This document shows, one piece after another, positions 8,119-15,162 of a stretch of DNA of 36,041 bases. Where the stretch lies: positions 1 to 36,041 of IMG/VR virus record IMGVR_UViG_3300037504_000198; one strand, 5' to 3'. This stretch comes from a virus. The notes below the pieces were generated by a model, which made no database searches, was not told where the DNA came from, and saw only the letters and a program-made list of their open reading frames with translations. Both the position numbers and the translations under genes were made by a program. Position 1 is the stretch's first letter. The number at the start of each line of letters is the position of its first letter.

Positions 8119-8192
8119 GAAAAACCACTGCATTGTAATGCCTTAGAAATTTAGTTAAAATGCCCTCAGAGCATTCTATGAAGAAAGCATAA
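8111..8192. repeat. Boundary repeat A (about 80 bases, related to 29603-29685)
   Basis: Matching blocks in order: TTAGTTGAAAA, ATTGTAAnGCCTTAnAAATT, AGAGC(C)ATTCTAnGA, GCATA. The match is imperfect (roughly three quarters identical by eye) but colinear over the whole length. ACTGCATTGTAATGC inside it also recurs exactly at 19870. The copies flank the 21-kb early region. Confidence 0.65.
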
Positions 8193-8194
8193 AG

Positions 8195-8224
8195 AAACCC
8201 CTAACCAGTAATGGCTAGGGGTTT
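8195..8224 (-). terminator. Intrinsic terminator of the minus-strand early block
   Basis: AAACCCCTA (8195-8203) pairs with TAGGGGTTT (8216-8224), with an additional CCA/TGG inner pairing round GTAA. On the minus strand the stem is followed by CTTTATGCTTTCTTC, a U-rich tail. It sits 20 bases after the stop of the last early gene, and separates the early block from the terminase block. Confidence 0.8.
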
Positions 8225-8244
8225 AGAAGGTATAGTATATGGTG

Positions 8245-8568
8245 CTATGAATACATTTCTTGTATTATTTCTGTAGCCGCATCAATGACAGCTTTGTGCA
8301 ATCCGGTTACGTGATATACCCTGTCAAGGTTAGCTTTTGTCAATTCGTGTTCACAACCTTTAATAGCATCGTAACGAATATGAGTTACTTTTGTAACACT
8401 TGGGTAAAACCACATAGCTACGTCAAAAGAGATATGCACCGTGTCTTGCTCTTCGTACCATTGATCATCACTGACTATGGGTAGAGTGATAATAACCGCT
8501 AGTGTTGTGTCGTTGACTTCTTCTTCTGCTATATCGAATGTGATACCGGCTGTTGTGTAGTCTTTCAT
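8245..8568 (-). CDS. Hypothetical early protein, 107 aa
   Basis: Acidic N-terminal half with predicted beta strands (AGITFDIAEEEVNDTTLAVIITLP), then a mixed helical C-terminus ending ATEIIQEMYS. AAGG site before ATG 8568; transcribed from the promoter at 8606-8634 and closed by the terminator at 8195-8224, so it forms a one-gene unit. Having its own strong early promoter suggests expression soon after infection, as for host-takeover proteins. No family recognised. Confidence 0.65.
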   Translation of the reverse strand: MKDYTTAGITFDIAEEEVNDTTLAVIITLPIVSDDQWYEEQDTVHISFDVAMWFYPSVTKVTHIRYDAIKGCEHELTKANLDRVYHVTGLHKAVIDAATEIIQEMYS

Positions 8569-8592
8569 TGTGATTGCCTTTCTATATGTTGT

Positions 8593-8634
8593 TTAACTTG
8601 TGTTCAGTATACACCCTATACCATTGTTTGTCAA
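8593..8634 (-). promoter_or_regulatory. Family promoter P1 (minus) with ACAAGTTAA box
   Basis: TTGACA at 8634-8629, 17-base spacer, TATACT at 8611-8606, ACAAGTTAA at 8601-8593 over the expected start site. Upstream is TTACTTGTAAATTA, a block shared with the other family members. Drives the 107-aa gene. Confidence 0.85.
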
Positions 8635-8698
8635 TACCTTTTTAGAGGTAATTTACAAGTAATTTGCTTTCATAAAAACCCCTGACTACTAATAGTTA

Positions 8699-8718
8699 CT
8701 TGCGCAGTGTAAACTGCC
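8699..8718. repeat. Intergenic 16-base repeat, copy 2
   Basis: CTTGCGCAGTGTAAACTGCC. GCAGT and ACTGC form a short hairpin round GTAA. It lies between the end of the 64-aa gene and promoter P1. Its flanks CCCTG and CAGGG followed by TTTTT on the minus strand could make the whole stretch a terminator for the 8736-9763 operon. Confidence 0.7.
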
Positions 8719-8735
8719 AGGGCATTATGAGCTAT

Positions 8736-8930
8736 TTAGTTATAGTATATCTCAGGCTCTCCAAACAATCCTAGATCAATGGTAGGGCTAATGCTATAGC
8801 CTGTAACACTATCGCTGTCAGGTTCTAGCATATGAATGACCTGACTTTCGGGTATATAGTGTACATAATAATCATTGCCAATAAAGAAACCTACAGGATA
8901 ATAGCGGGTGCCCATCTCATCTTCATACAT
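8736..8930 (-). CDS. Hypothetical protein, 64 aa
   Basis: Tyr- and acid-rich small protein ([18 protein letters not shown]...). ATG overlaps the preceding stop in a TGATG arrangement with AGAGGGG upstream, so it is coupled to the 73-aa gene. Last gene of the operon starting at promoter P2. No family recognised. Confidence 0.6.
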   Translation of the reverse strand: MYEDEMGTRYYPVGFFIGNDYYVHYIPESQVIHMLEPDSDSVTGYSISPTIDLGLFGEPEIYYN

Positions 8931-9151
8931 CAGTAACCCCTCTCTTTAATAAGCCTATAAGCATTCTGTATAATAAGCCTGTTCATACCCGGATGTATAC
9001 GTCGTATAGCTGTTATGTTTATCAATCCCCTATGCCACAATACCAACGATGAAAGGATATTCCCATACTTGTGGCAGGCATATAATTGTTTAAGGGATAG
9101 ACGATCATATAGGCTATACCTATATTCTTCTCTTAGTAGTTTATCATTCAT
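8930..9151 (-). CDS. Hypothetical basic helical protein, 73 aa
   Basis: The ATG at 9151 overlaps the TGA of the upstream 57-aa gene (ATGA), which favours it over an in-frame ATG at 9190 that lies inside that gene. It is Arg/Tyr-rich and helical ([34 protein letters not shown]). A small DNA- or RNA-binding role is possible from charge alone. Family unknown. Confidence 0.55.
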   Translation of the reverse strand: MNDKLLREEYRYSLYDRLSLKQLYACHKYGNILSSLVLWHRGLINITAIRRIHPGMNRLIIQNAYRLIKERGY

Positions 9152-9321
9152 AGTTTTATCTGTTCTAACATAAGAGTTTCTGCATACCATTTAGCACTTT
9201 TGAACATATGATGATCTGGTGTATATACTTGTTGCCCATCGTCTATACTTACTATCTCTCTGTCTCTAAAAGTTACGTGCCATACCAGCGATTGATCTTT
9301 AATCTTTATTGTGTATTCCAT
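9148..9321 (-). CDS. Hypothetical protein, 57 aa
   Basis: MEYTIKIKDQSLVWHVTFRD start; beta-rich N-terminal half and a helical end ([12 protein letters not shown]). It begins 3 bases after the stop of the 61-aa gene and overlaps the next by ATGA, filling an otherwise empty gap in a compact operon, which is the main support for its being real. No family recognised. Confidence 0.55.
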   Translation of the reverse strand: MEYTIKIKDQSLVWHVTFRDREIVSIDDGQQVYTPDHHMFKSAKWYAETLMLEQIKL

Positions 9322-9324
9322 TGC

Positions 9325-9510
9325 TCAATTCTCTTCTTCAAATGTAAAATCCCATTCATCAAAATATGTGCAGTTTCCTTCTAAATCCCATTCTATGCGG
9401 TACCCTTTCATACCATCCCCTTGATCCTCCCACTTACCAATTACTTTGAATTTGCCATTTTCCATAATGGCATTGCCGTTGCTATCTTTCTCTACAATGA
9501 TACCTTGCAT
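9325..9510 (-). CDS. Hypothetical acidic protein, 61 aa
   Basis: Acidic, aromatic, beta-hairpin-like (KDSNGNAIMENGKFKVIGKW; FDEWDFTFEEEN). AAGGGA site before ATG 9510. The repeated G-N-x/G-K-F pattern suggests a small beta-sheet protein. It resembles the many short acidic early proteins of phages, some of which are nucleic-acid mimics, but nothing specific can be said. Confidence 0.6.
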   Translation of the reverse strand: MQGIIVEKDSNGNAIMENGKFKVIGKWEDQGDGMKGYRIEWDLEGNCTYFDEWDFTFEEEN

Positions 9511-9523
9511 AACAAATCCCTTC

Positions 9524-9537
9524 TAACGTTAGTTACT
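9524..9537. repeat. TAACGTTAGTTACT motif, copy 1
   Basis: The same motif occurs at 15710 and, with one change at the end, at 15696, each time in the leader of a short minus-strand gene. It contains the palindrome TAACGTTA. Possible operator or leader element. Confidence 0.45.
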
Positions 9538-9542
9538 TTCTG

Positions 9543-9572
9543 TATGCCCGCTACTAACTTGTAACGGGCATA
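9543..9572. other. Hairpin between 58-aa and 61-aa genes
   Basis: TATGCCCG (9543-9550) pairs with CGGGCATA (9565-9572), with a possible extra TAC/GTA pairing. No U-run follows on the minus strand, so it looks more like an mRNA-stabilising or processing hairpin than a terminator. Confidence 0.55.
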
Positions 9573-9586
9573 TAACCTACTATACG

Positions 9587-9763
9587 CTATTCAGTCTCAA
9601 AACCCTCAAAGTAGTCTACCATTTGCTGATAGTTCATATTGCCGATATAGCCAGTATCGTCACGGTAATCGTAAACTGCTACAATAATATCAGTGCGATA
9701 GCTGAAAGAACCAATAACTTCGTCACCCTGCATAACCGTATTGCCATTGATTGTGATGTCCAT
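9587..9763 (-). CDS. Hypothetical protein, 58 aa
   Basis: First gene of the operon read from promoter P2, with AGAGG before ATG 9763. MDITINGNTVMQGDEVIGSF is beta-rich, and the C-terminus is acidic (MVDYFEGFETE). It was found by reading the leader of the promoter. Size and charge fit a small early protein. No family recognised. Confidence 0.6.
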   Translation of the reverse strand: MDITINGNTVMQGDEVIGSFSYRTDIIVAVYDYRDDTGYIGNMNYQQMVDYFEGFETE

Positions 9764-9792
9764 TACTTACCTCTTTCTTATATGTTTGTTGT

Positions 9793-9834
9793 TTAACTTG
9801 TACTAAGTATACACCCTACACAACCACCTGTCAA
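9793..9834 (-). promoter_or_regulatory. Family promoter P2 (minus) with ACAAGTTAA box
   Basis: TTGACA 9834-9829, 17-base spacer ending GGGTG, TATACT 9811-9806, ACAAGTTAA 9801-9793. Upstream TTGCTTGTAAATTAGTGG is nearly the same as the block upstream of P7. Drives 9763 to 8736. Confidence 0.87.
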
Positions 9835-9869
9835 TACCTTTTTGCCACTAATTTACAAGCAATTTGCTA

Positions 9870-10469
9870 TCAATATTCAAAGCTAAACGGTATACCTTTA
9901 GACAGCATCCATTCAAAGGGGTTATGGGCATTCTTGCTGCAATTACAGGATATACACGCGGGTACAATATTGTTAGCTGTGTGTGTACCTCCCTTACTGA
10001 TAGGGATAAAATGATCTTGTGTTAGCTTTACATCGGTTGCCCCACAGTATGAGCAAGAATGATTACACTCTGCTTTTATCTGTTCCCATTGCTCTTCTGT
10101 AAGCATATCTTCGGTAGGGGTGCCCATCTTCTTTACATAGCGTACCTTTTCATATTGGCGGGCTTTAAATAAATTCTTATCCCTCCATTCCTTTTGCTTT
10201 TTCCTATACTCTTTACGGTATTCCTCATCTGTCTGATACCGAGAAGTACGAACTTTGCTGTATTTCTTACGGTATTCTTTCTCTTTCTCCCTAACCTCAG
10301 GGTTATTAGCCCTACGTTGCCTCATAACCTCTCTGTTCTTTACTCGCATACATTCCTTACAAGTACCTCTATAGTACCTGTTAGGGCGTTCTTTGTCTTT
10401 TCTAGTTGGGAAGTGGGATAGCTCTTTCTCTATCCCACAAACACTACATACTTTTGTCACGTTGAACAC
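9870..10469 (-). CDS. HNH endonuclease beside ribonucleotide reductase
   Basis: 199 aa. An N-terminal four-Cys finger (VCSVCGIEK...CKECMR) is followed by a long basic helical linker rich in Arg, Lys and Glu, then an HNH domain: CSYCGATDVKLTQDHFIPISKGG, NIVPACISCNCSKN. GTG at 10469 is used here; a GTG at 10460 that overlaps the RNR stop as GTGA is an equal alternative. It lies directly behind the RNR gene with overlapping ends. It is probably a homing endonuclease; target and activity unknown. The closest relatives in the window are the HNH genes at 6762 and 25788. Confidence 0.87.
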   Translation of the reverse strand: MFNVTKVCSVCGIEKELSHFPTRKDKERPNRYYRGTCKECMRVKNREVMRQRRANNPEVREKEKEYRKKYSKVRTSRYQTDEEYRKEYRKKQKEWRDKNLFKARQYEKVRYVKKMGTPTEDMLTEEQWEQIKAECNHSCSYCGATDVKLTQDHFIPISKGGTHTANNIVPACISCNCSKNAHNPFEWMLSKGIPFSFEY

Positions 10470-12127
10470 AATCCTGTACTACAATTAGAATATTCACTAT
10501 CGGCTACATACCCGTTACTTTGCAAAGCATCTATCAAAGATACCTGTGTAAGGGGTTGCCCTGCCCTTGATCCGTTTGCGTACACTGTTATCCCCCTTAG
10601 CAAAGGCATATACTCCAATATCACACGCTTATAATAATCCAATGTACTTTCATCATTCCCTGGTGTACCCCATTGTGGCAAGTTAATAGTTGAGCTAATA
10701 GCATTATCGGTATATCGCTGTATGTTTGCTTGCATCTCTACTCGATGCTTAAACCCTTCCGGTGTAGCCAATGACAAAGCATCTGTGAATGGTTCATAAG
10801 GGTTAACCTTACCAGACTGTACTAGCTTTAGTACGTATGGGTCTATAGTTATCTGTTCTTTACGTTCGTTACCAGACTGATAGCGCCATAGGTATGCAGC
10901 TGCAAAGATTGGTTCACAACCAGATGATACCCCGCCAGCAACACGGCTAATACTGCCTGTTGGGGCAATAGCATTAACCGCTATAGGTCTAGCAAACCCA
11001 AACCTACTAGCATACTTATTAGCATAAAACCGTGACATAAGTTGAAACTGCTTTATCCATTCCTCTAGTTCATCATTCCATTCATACGCATAACCCCTAT
11101 TTAGTAGCCAGTTATGCAAGCCAAAGAAGCCTACACCCAAACGCATATTGTTAAGTGCTACCTGTCTCATCTCTTCTGTGGGGTACAAAGAGGTTGCCCG
11201 TACAATAAGCGCTGTGATTACTGCATACTTTACTGCCTGCTCCATTTCTGATAGTGTGCTGATGTTTGCTAGATTGATACTTGCTAGTGTACAACTATCC
11301 CCTGATTGATTACTGATAACTTCGGTACAACCGTTGCGGTAGATATTATCATCCCAATCATACTGGATACCCGGCTCTCCTGTTTCAAACATATTACGCG
11401 TAAGCATATCAAATACTTTTACAGCGTGGGTATGGTCTTGGTGGTTGCTATCGTTATAAGCTACTAGAAAATCAAGATCAAACCTGACAGAAATGTTATG
11501 TATATCAAGCGTTGCTACTGCATATACGTCTTTCTCTTTTGCTGCTTTCTGTTCGTCCGTCCAGTTCTTAGACTGTATAAAACGGAATATATCCCCGTGT
11601 TTCCAGTGTAGGCTAGCATAGCAAGCGGCTCTTCTCGTATTCCCTTGCCGTATATGTCTAGCTGTTTCGTTTACCATCTCCATTAGACTAACAGCACCAC
11701 TAGCAGTACCCCCACTACCGGCGATATAGCTACCATACGGACGTATCAAAGAGTAGTCTATCCCTACTCCTAGACCACGCATAAGAGACATAGATGTATC
11801 GTGTAGCAATTTAGCCCAAGCTTCTGCACTATCCTCTACACCAAACAAACCGCAATTCTGCATATAAGCTTTTGGTTTACCCGCACCAAAAAGTACCCTA
11901 CCACCAGGTAGATAACGCAATGATGTAAGTTGCTTAAACATCTCTGCTTGTTCGGTATATGTCAGGTACCCATCTGTAATACTTACTACCCGCTTACAAC
12001 CCTCAGAAAAATGTTCATAAATCGTAACAGGTTCTAACTTTTCTTGCTCAGGGTTATACACATAAACAGTATCACTATACGCTGCGTACTTACTATTCCA
12101 TATAACCTTACCAATATCATTCAACAT
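10457..12127 (-). CDS. nrdJ: Class II (adenosylcobalamin-dependent) ribonucleotide reductase
   Basis: 556 aa. It reduces ribonucleotides to deoxyribonucleotides using B12. Visible catalytic parts: Cys92 in MQNCGLFG and Cys279 in GDSCTLASINL (active-site redox pair), NGCTE at 265-269 (the Asn, thiyl-radical Cys267 and Glu of the NxCxE motif), PTGSISRVAGGVSSGCEPIF near 400-425, and C-terminal shuttle pair Cys549/Cys554 (CSTGLC). No separate small subunit gene is near, and the layout matches class II rather than class I. At 556 aa it is shorter than most dimeric enzymes and shows no N-terminal ATP-cone. AGAGG site at the start. Supplies dNTPs for the replisome encoded on the other strand. Confidence 0.88.
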   Translation of the reverse strand: MLNDIGKVIWNSKYAAYSDTVYVYNPEQEKLEPVTIYEHFSEGCKRVVSITDGYLTYTEQAEMFKQLTSLRYLPGGRVLFGAGKPKAYMQNCGLFGVEDSAEAWAKLLHDTSMSLMRGLGVGIDYSLIRPYGSYIAGSGGTASGAVSLMEMVNETARHIRQGNTRRAACYASLHWKHGDIFRFIQSKNWTDEQKAAKEKDVYAVATLDIHNISVRFDLDFLVAYNDSNHQDHTHAVKVFDMLTRNMFETGEPGIQYDWDDNIYRNGCTEVISNQSGDSCTLASINLANISTLSEMEQAVKYAVITALIVRATSLYPTEEMRQVALNNMRLGVGFFGLHNWLLNRGYAYEWNDELEEWIKQFQLMSRFYANKYASRFGFARPIAVNAIAPTGSISRVAGGVSSGCEPIFAAAYLWRYQSGNERKEQITIDPYVLKLVQSGKVNPYEPFTDALSLATPEGFKHRVEMQANIQRYTDNAISSTINLPQWGTPGNDESTLDYYKRVILEYMPLLRGITVYANGSRAGQPLTQVSLIDALQSNGYVADSEYSNCSTGLCST

Positions 12128-12145
12128 ACATACCTCTCATAGAAT

Positions 12146-12169
12146 GCTGCTTGCGCAGTGTAAACTGCC
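12146..12169. repeat. Intergenic 16-base repeat, copy 3
   Basis: GCTGCTTGCGCAGTGTAAAC followed by TGCC, directly in the leader of the RNR gene. It combines the left flank of copy 1 (GCTG) with the right flank of copy 2 (TGCC), and contains the GCAGT/ACTGC inverted repeat. Confidence 0.75.
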
Positions 12170-12204
12170 CGTAAAGGCACTTCAAACGGCTTCTAACGAA
12201 CGAA

Positions 12205-12237
12205 ACAGACTAGAGTAATAGTTATACCCTAGTCTGT
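12205..12237. terminator. Hairpin / probable terminator upstream of RNR
   Basis: ACAGACTAG (12205-12213) pairs perfectly with CTAGTCTGT (12229-12237) round a 15-nt loop. On the minus strand it is followed by TTTCGTTCG, a weak U-tract, and would partly end transcripts from the 87-aa gene before the RNR gene. No RNR promoter of the TTGACA family was found downstream of it, so read-through may be needed. Confidence 0.55.
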
Positions 12238-12264
12238 AATTTTAGCCCTTAGATTGTCTCTTAG

Positions 12265-12528
12265 TTAAATTCGTACGTGCTTACTATAGGTGACTAAAAA
12301 ATCCTGTACAAAAGAGCACATATCATCAAGTGTACATACCCCAATAAGTACCGCTCCCCAATAGGAACATATATAAACCTGCTTCTCTTCTACCGAATAC
12401 GCAATATAAACTTCTTTGTTTATGTGTATAGATATCCCTGGAGTATTCGTTACAGTTAACGTTCCTATCTGTACATCGTACCCCTTAAGATCATTAATTA
12501 CCTGTTCCACAATATGGGCGGGCAACAT
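12265..12528 (-). CDS. Hypothetical protein, 87 aa
   Basis: GAGG site before ATG 12528. Alternating beta pattern (VQIGTLTVTNTPGISIHINKEVYIAYSVEEKQVYICS) with a helical end (DDMCSFVQDFLVTYSKHV). It lies between MazG and the RNR, so a role in early metabolism is possible by context only. No family recognised. Confidence 0.6.
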   Translation of the reverse strand: MLPAHIVEQVINDLKGYDVQIGTLTVTNTPGISIHINKEVYIAYSVEEKQVYICSYWGAVLIGVCTLDDMCSFVQDFLVTYSKHVRI

Positions 12529-12553
12529 TATTAAACCTCACTTAGTACATACT

Positions 12554-12904
12554 TTAGCGGTTATCCCCTTCACCTATTAGTACACCCCTTGCCTGACGGC
12601 TCTTCAACTTGTCTACATTAATTTGTGCAACCTCATCGAGTGTATACCCTAGTTCATAAGCTAATACCGCAACGTGATAAAGAACGTCTCCAATCTCATC
12701 AATGACAGTTTCCTCCGACACTTCTGTATCTTTGCGAATAGCTTTACCTACTTTACCTGCTACCTCCCCTGCCTCACTGGCAAGGTTAAGCGCATTATAA
12801 AGTACCCCTGTTTCATAGCTTGCACCCATTGAACTATCAGCAAGTGTTCGCTGGGGATACACTATAGTAGCTTTAGCCTTTTCCTGGTATTCGTTGAGTT
12901 CCAT
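12554..12904 (-). CDS. mazG: MazG-like nucleotide pyrophosphohydrolase
   Basis: 116 aa. The ExxE...ExxD metal-binding signature of the all-alpha NTP pyrophosphatases is complete: LASEAGEVAG (Glu44, Glu47) and VIDEIGDVLY (Glu70, Asp73). The family hydrolyses (d)NTPs to monophosphates; phage MazG proteins have been linked to nucleotide pool control and possibly ppGpp handling. It is coded close to the class II RNR, which fits a nucleotide-metabolism unit. The CDS ends with acidic GEGDNR. Confidence 0.88.
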   Translation of the reverse strand: MELNEYQEKAKATIVYPQRTLADSSMGASYETGVLYNALNLASEAGEVAGKVGKAIRKDTEVSEETVIDEIGDVLYHVAVLAYELGYTLDEVAQINVDKLKSRQARGVLIGEGDNR

Positions 12905-12926
12905 ACTTACCCCTTAATAATAACAT

Positions 12927-13088
12927 TCAAAACTTATACGTATCCTCCCCCACAAACCCCCAAAAGTCTTTGCAAATATTCATTTTGTAACATACAAACG
13001 CTACAATATGAGTAAAAATAAAAACAAAAACAATAATCAAAAATGTGATCATTATTGTTGCAAACACAATACCTGTTGCTTCAAACAT
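12927..13088 (-). CDS. Small single-pass membrane protein, 53 aa
   Basis: MFEATGIVFATIMITF start, with a very hydrophobic segment at residues 7-33 (Ile, Phe, Val), then a short Cys-containing tail ending in GEDTYKF. A GGAAAGAG site precedes ATG 13088. The positive residues (Lys, His) are on the C-terminal side. Strand and spacing fit the operon. Candidate for membrane-active early function such as superinfection exclusion; no evidence beyond topology. Confidence 0.6.
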   Translation of the reverse strand: MFEATGIVFATIMITFLIIVFVFIFTHIVAFVCYKMNICKDFWGFVGEDTYKF

Positions 13089-13121
13089 ACTCTTTCCTTT
13101 CTATATCACACCGCTTCCACC

Positions 13122-13685
13122 TCATACTGTAATTAGTTCCTTACTCCAGGGCAATGTGTCAACCCAAGACAAGAATTCAAGCCAGTAATCATATCTGTGT
13201 CCCTTACGATCTAGATAGATACGACGTAGTGTTTGGTAATTAAATTTATACACGCTGGTGTACAGATACCCCATAGGCAAACTATCTACGAGTGTTTTGA
13301 AATCTTTATTTGCCCGGAGGGTATTCAGGTATTCTATATAAAACTCCGGTAGTGGTGTACTGAAATCGTCTTGTGTCAAAGGACGTTTTAAGATCGTGTG
13401 CATTGTACTACTGCTACAGCGTACCGTGTCTACTTTATACGTGTCTAGCTGATTACAGAAACGGTCATTACCTACAAGTCGAACCTTTACTTCTACCAAT
13501 CTGATAGCTTTACCGTGACTATCACCACGCTGTACAAGACCACTTAGCAACTTACAATCTTTGTACCCTAAAGTATCCGTTTCATAACTGCTATCTAGTT
13601 TAGCTAAAGATGTACCGCCATAACTTAACCTTGCACCATAGGCAGCACTGTAAAACCCCTGTACACTATACGTTGTAATCTCCAT
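13122..13685 (-). CDS. Conserved phage protein, possibly ThyX-related
   Basis: 187 aa. DTYKVDTVRCSSSTMHTILKRPLTQDDF (about 82-109) and the C-terminal LRRIYLDRKGHRYDYWLEF...LPWSKELI match a pattern remembered from a phage family that is sometimes annotated as thymidylate-synthase-complementing (ThyX)-like. The classical ThyX RHRxxSxNxxSxR motif is not present, so the enzymatic assignment is not supported by the sequence itself. Nearness to RNR and MazG agrees with dNTP metabolism. Treat as a conserved protein of uncertain function. Confidence 0.5.
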   Translation of the reverse strand: MEITTYSVQGFYSAAYGARLSYGGTSLAKLDSSYETDTLGYKDCKLLSGLVQRGDSHGKAIRLVEVKVRLVGNDRFCNQLDTYKVDTVRCSSSTMHTILKRPLTQDDFSTPLPEFYIEYLNTLRANKDFKTLVDSLPMGYLYTSVYKFNYQTLRRIYLDRKGHRYDYWLEFLSWVDTLPWSKELITV

Positions 13686-13697
13686 TTCATACCCCTT

Positions 13698-14360
13698 TCA
13701 TAACCCTTTCACTATTTGTTGTATCCTTCGTTTACTAACACCATACTTAGTGCTTAATTCAGTATACGTCATCCCGCTTTGTTTGTCAAGTATGATCTTT
13801 TCGTTTCGTGTTATTTCACTATCTTTCACCCCTATACTACTATCTATTTCGCTACTCTCTGTATTTATTTCACCCTCTGTTTCACCCTCTGTTAAATATA
13901 TTTCGTCTAACAATAAACCTATTTCGTTTATTTTGTGGTGCAGTATATCTATTTCGTTATTTATTTCTACGTCTACAGTGTCGTGTTTTGTAGGGGGTGA
14001 AATATGTAAGCTAACATCAGCTACAAGGTAAGCTAACGTAGCCAATGGTACACCGTGTATTGCAGCAAGTACGAAAGATAACCATACCGAACTGTATACC
14101 ATTTCTACACTAGCAGGATAGAGTACAAACATACTATGCCCTACATTCCACAACACGCTAACTATAACTGCCATAATACTAACACGTTTAGCTTTCGTGC
14201 TGTCAATGAATACTAGCGAAACGTATGTTAGTTCGAATGCTAGTGCTGTGATCCCAGCGATGTACCACGGTACAAACAAAAGTGAAAAGCTATAGATACC
14301 ATAGCTTGCTGATAGTGCAAGTAGTGAAATAGGTAGCAACGTAATGTATTTTTGTTTCAC
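13698..14360 (-). CDS. Membrane protein with cytoplasmic helix-turn-helix tail
   Basis: 220 aa. Four membrane segments at about 5-30, 32-53, 58-82 and 88-115, then an acidic linker with a coiled-coil-like part (128-155), and a C-terminal HTH (residues about 195-219): GMTYTELSTKYGVSKRRIQQ, of the Hin/resolvase-like or sigma-region-4-like kind. The arrangement suggests a membrane-tethered DNA-binding protein. It overlaps the upstream gene by ATGA and belongs to the RuvC/GIY operon. Role could be regulation from the membrane, DNA tethering or plasmid-type partition. Architecture is seen; function is inferred. Confidence 0.75.
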   Translation of the reverse strand: MKQKYITLLPISLLALSASYGIYSFSLLFVPWYIAGITALAFELTYVSLVFIDSTKAKRVSIMAVIVSVLWNVGHSMFVLYPASVEMVYSSVWLSFVLAAIHGVPLATLAYLVADVSLHISPPTKHDTVDVEINNEIDILHHKINEIGLLLDEIYLTEGETEGEINTESSEIDSSIGVKDSEITRNEKIILDKQSGMTYTELSTKYGVSKRRIQQIVKGL

Positions 14361-14695
14361 TCTCGTTTCTCCTGTAGTTTCGTCAATGATCGTATTGTAC
14401 TTCCACCCTGTTTCCAGGTATCTACACCATCAAACTCGTATGATTTCATCTTGTTTGCTAACTGTTTCATCTTGCCTTTCGTACCTATGCATATAGCTTG
14501 CAACGTTTTGGTATGGTAGAGTATCCATACATTACTTGTATTTCGCCCTAACCTTACACACTTACCTATAGCGAAACTTTCATCTATAGACGAGGTATCA
14601 GTTACTTCATACCAATCATATACAGGTGCCCATATTTCACCTTGAGGGTGAGGTGTACGTCTATATGTTTCCCTATACCACAAATACATTACCAT
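14357..14695 (-). CDS. Hypothetical protein, 112 aa
   Basis: Aromatic N-terminus (MVMYLWYRETYRRTPHPQGEIW), a beta-rich middle (NTSNVWILYHTKTLQAICIG) and a basic end. Overlaps the RuvC-like gene by 7 bases and the HTH membrane protein by 4. No family recognised; context suggests a DNA-processing operon. Confidence 0.6.
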   Translation of the reverse strand: MVMYLWYRETYRRTPHPQGEIWAPVYDWYEVTDTSSIDESFAIGKCVRLGRNTSNVWILYHTKTLQAICIGTKGKMKQLANKMKSYEFDGVDTWKQGGSTIRSLTKLQEKRE

Positions 14696-15162
14696 ACCTC
14701 CAAAGCTCCCCCATACCGCTTATATACATCTGCCAACACTATAGCGTCTAGCACGTGTTCTGATACGTTATCTGGTACCTGCTCATATACCGTTTCACTT
14801 ATATAATTCCACGTTTCACTTTTGTTGCAACGTAACGGCAACCCTAACACTTTACGTACCGCTTTAGGTTCAACCCGATACACATAGCTTTTAGAGAATG
14901 CTGCAATAGCCCCAATAAAGCTATGCAGTTGCTCCTGTTGTGATATCCGGGCCTTAAACCTATATTTAGTTGCGTCTATCAGAACTGTACTATAATTCGG
15001 TATGTGCAACGCTACACTTTCAGCTATGTCTATAATGTCATTCATCGAACTGCTAACAGATAAACCTAAATTGCTATCATCTGCCAGTATGTACAGATTA
15101 TTATATCTGTCTAACTTTACCATTCCTGCTGATCTTAGTGATACATCTATCCCTATGATCAT
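14689..15162 (-). CDS. RuvC-like Holliday junction resolvase
   Basis: 157 aa, close to RuvC length. RNase H-fold features: MIIGIDVSLRSAGMV (Asp6), YSTVLIDATKY (Asp63, at the position of the strand-4 acidic residue), RVEPKAVRKVLGL (basic helix) and SEHVLDAIVLADVYKR (Asp139, His137 nearby) as the C-terminal catalytic site. It would cut branched replication/recombination intermediates, needed before packaging. The gene begins 62 bases inside the end of the GIY-YIG-like gene. Confidence 0.8.
   Translation of the reverse strand: MIIGIDVSLRSAGMVKLDRYNNLYILADDSNLGLSVSSSMNDIIDIAESVALHIPNYSTVLIDATKYRFKARISQQEQLHSFIGAIAAFSKSYVYRVEPKAVRKVLGLPLRCNKSETWNYISETVYEQVPDNVSEHVLDAIVLADVYKRYGGALEVW

Larger units (their letters stand above)
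7793..8244. other. Non-coding boundary between late and early minus-strand units
   Basis: 452 bases with no convincing ORF. From right to left on the minus strand it holds the terminator at 8195-8224, an approximately 80-base repeat shared with 29603-29685, an 18-base block shared in inverted orientation with 33149-33166, one copy of the CTTGCGCAGTGTAAAC repeat (7949-7968), and a possible extended -10 promoter at 7845-7853 for the terminase block. Confidence 0.75.

Noticed and set aside
7949-12169. CRISPR-like array from the three CTTGCGCAGTGTAAAC repeats
   Set aside because: Copies are 0.75 and 3.4 kb apart with genes between them; no regular spacers and no cas genes.
12128-12264. Cobalamin riboswitch upstream of the class II RNR
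   Set aside because: The leader is only about 137 bases and holds a simple hairpin and the 16-base repeat; no B12-box-like conserved sequence was seen.
13750-14031. Plus-strand open frame opposite the membrane-HTH gene
   Set aside because: Very Ser/Ile/Phe-rich translation that mirrors the codon bias of the real minus-strand gene, and no start signal.
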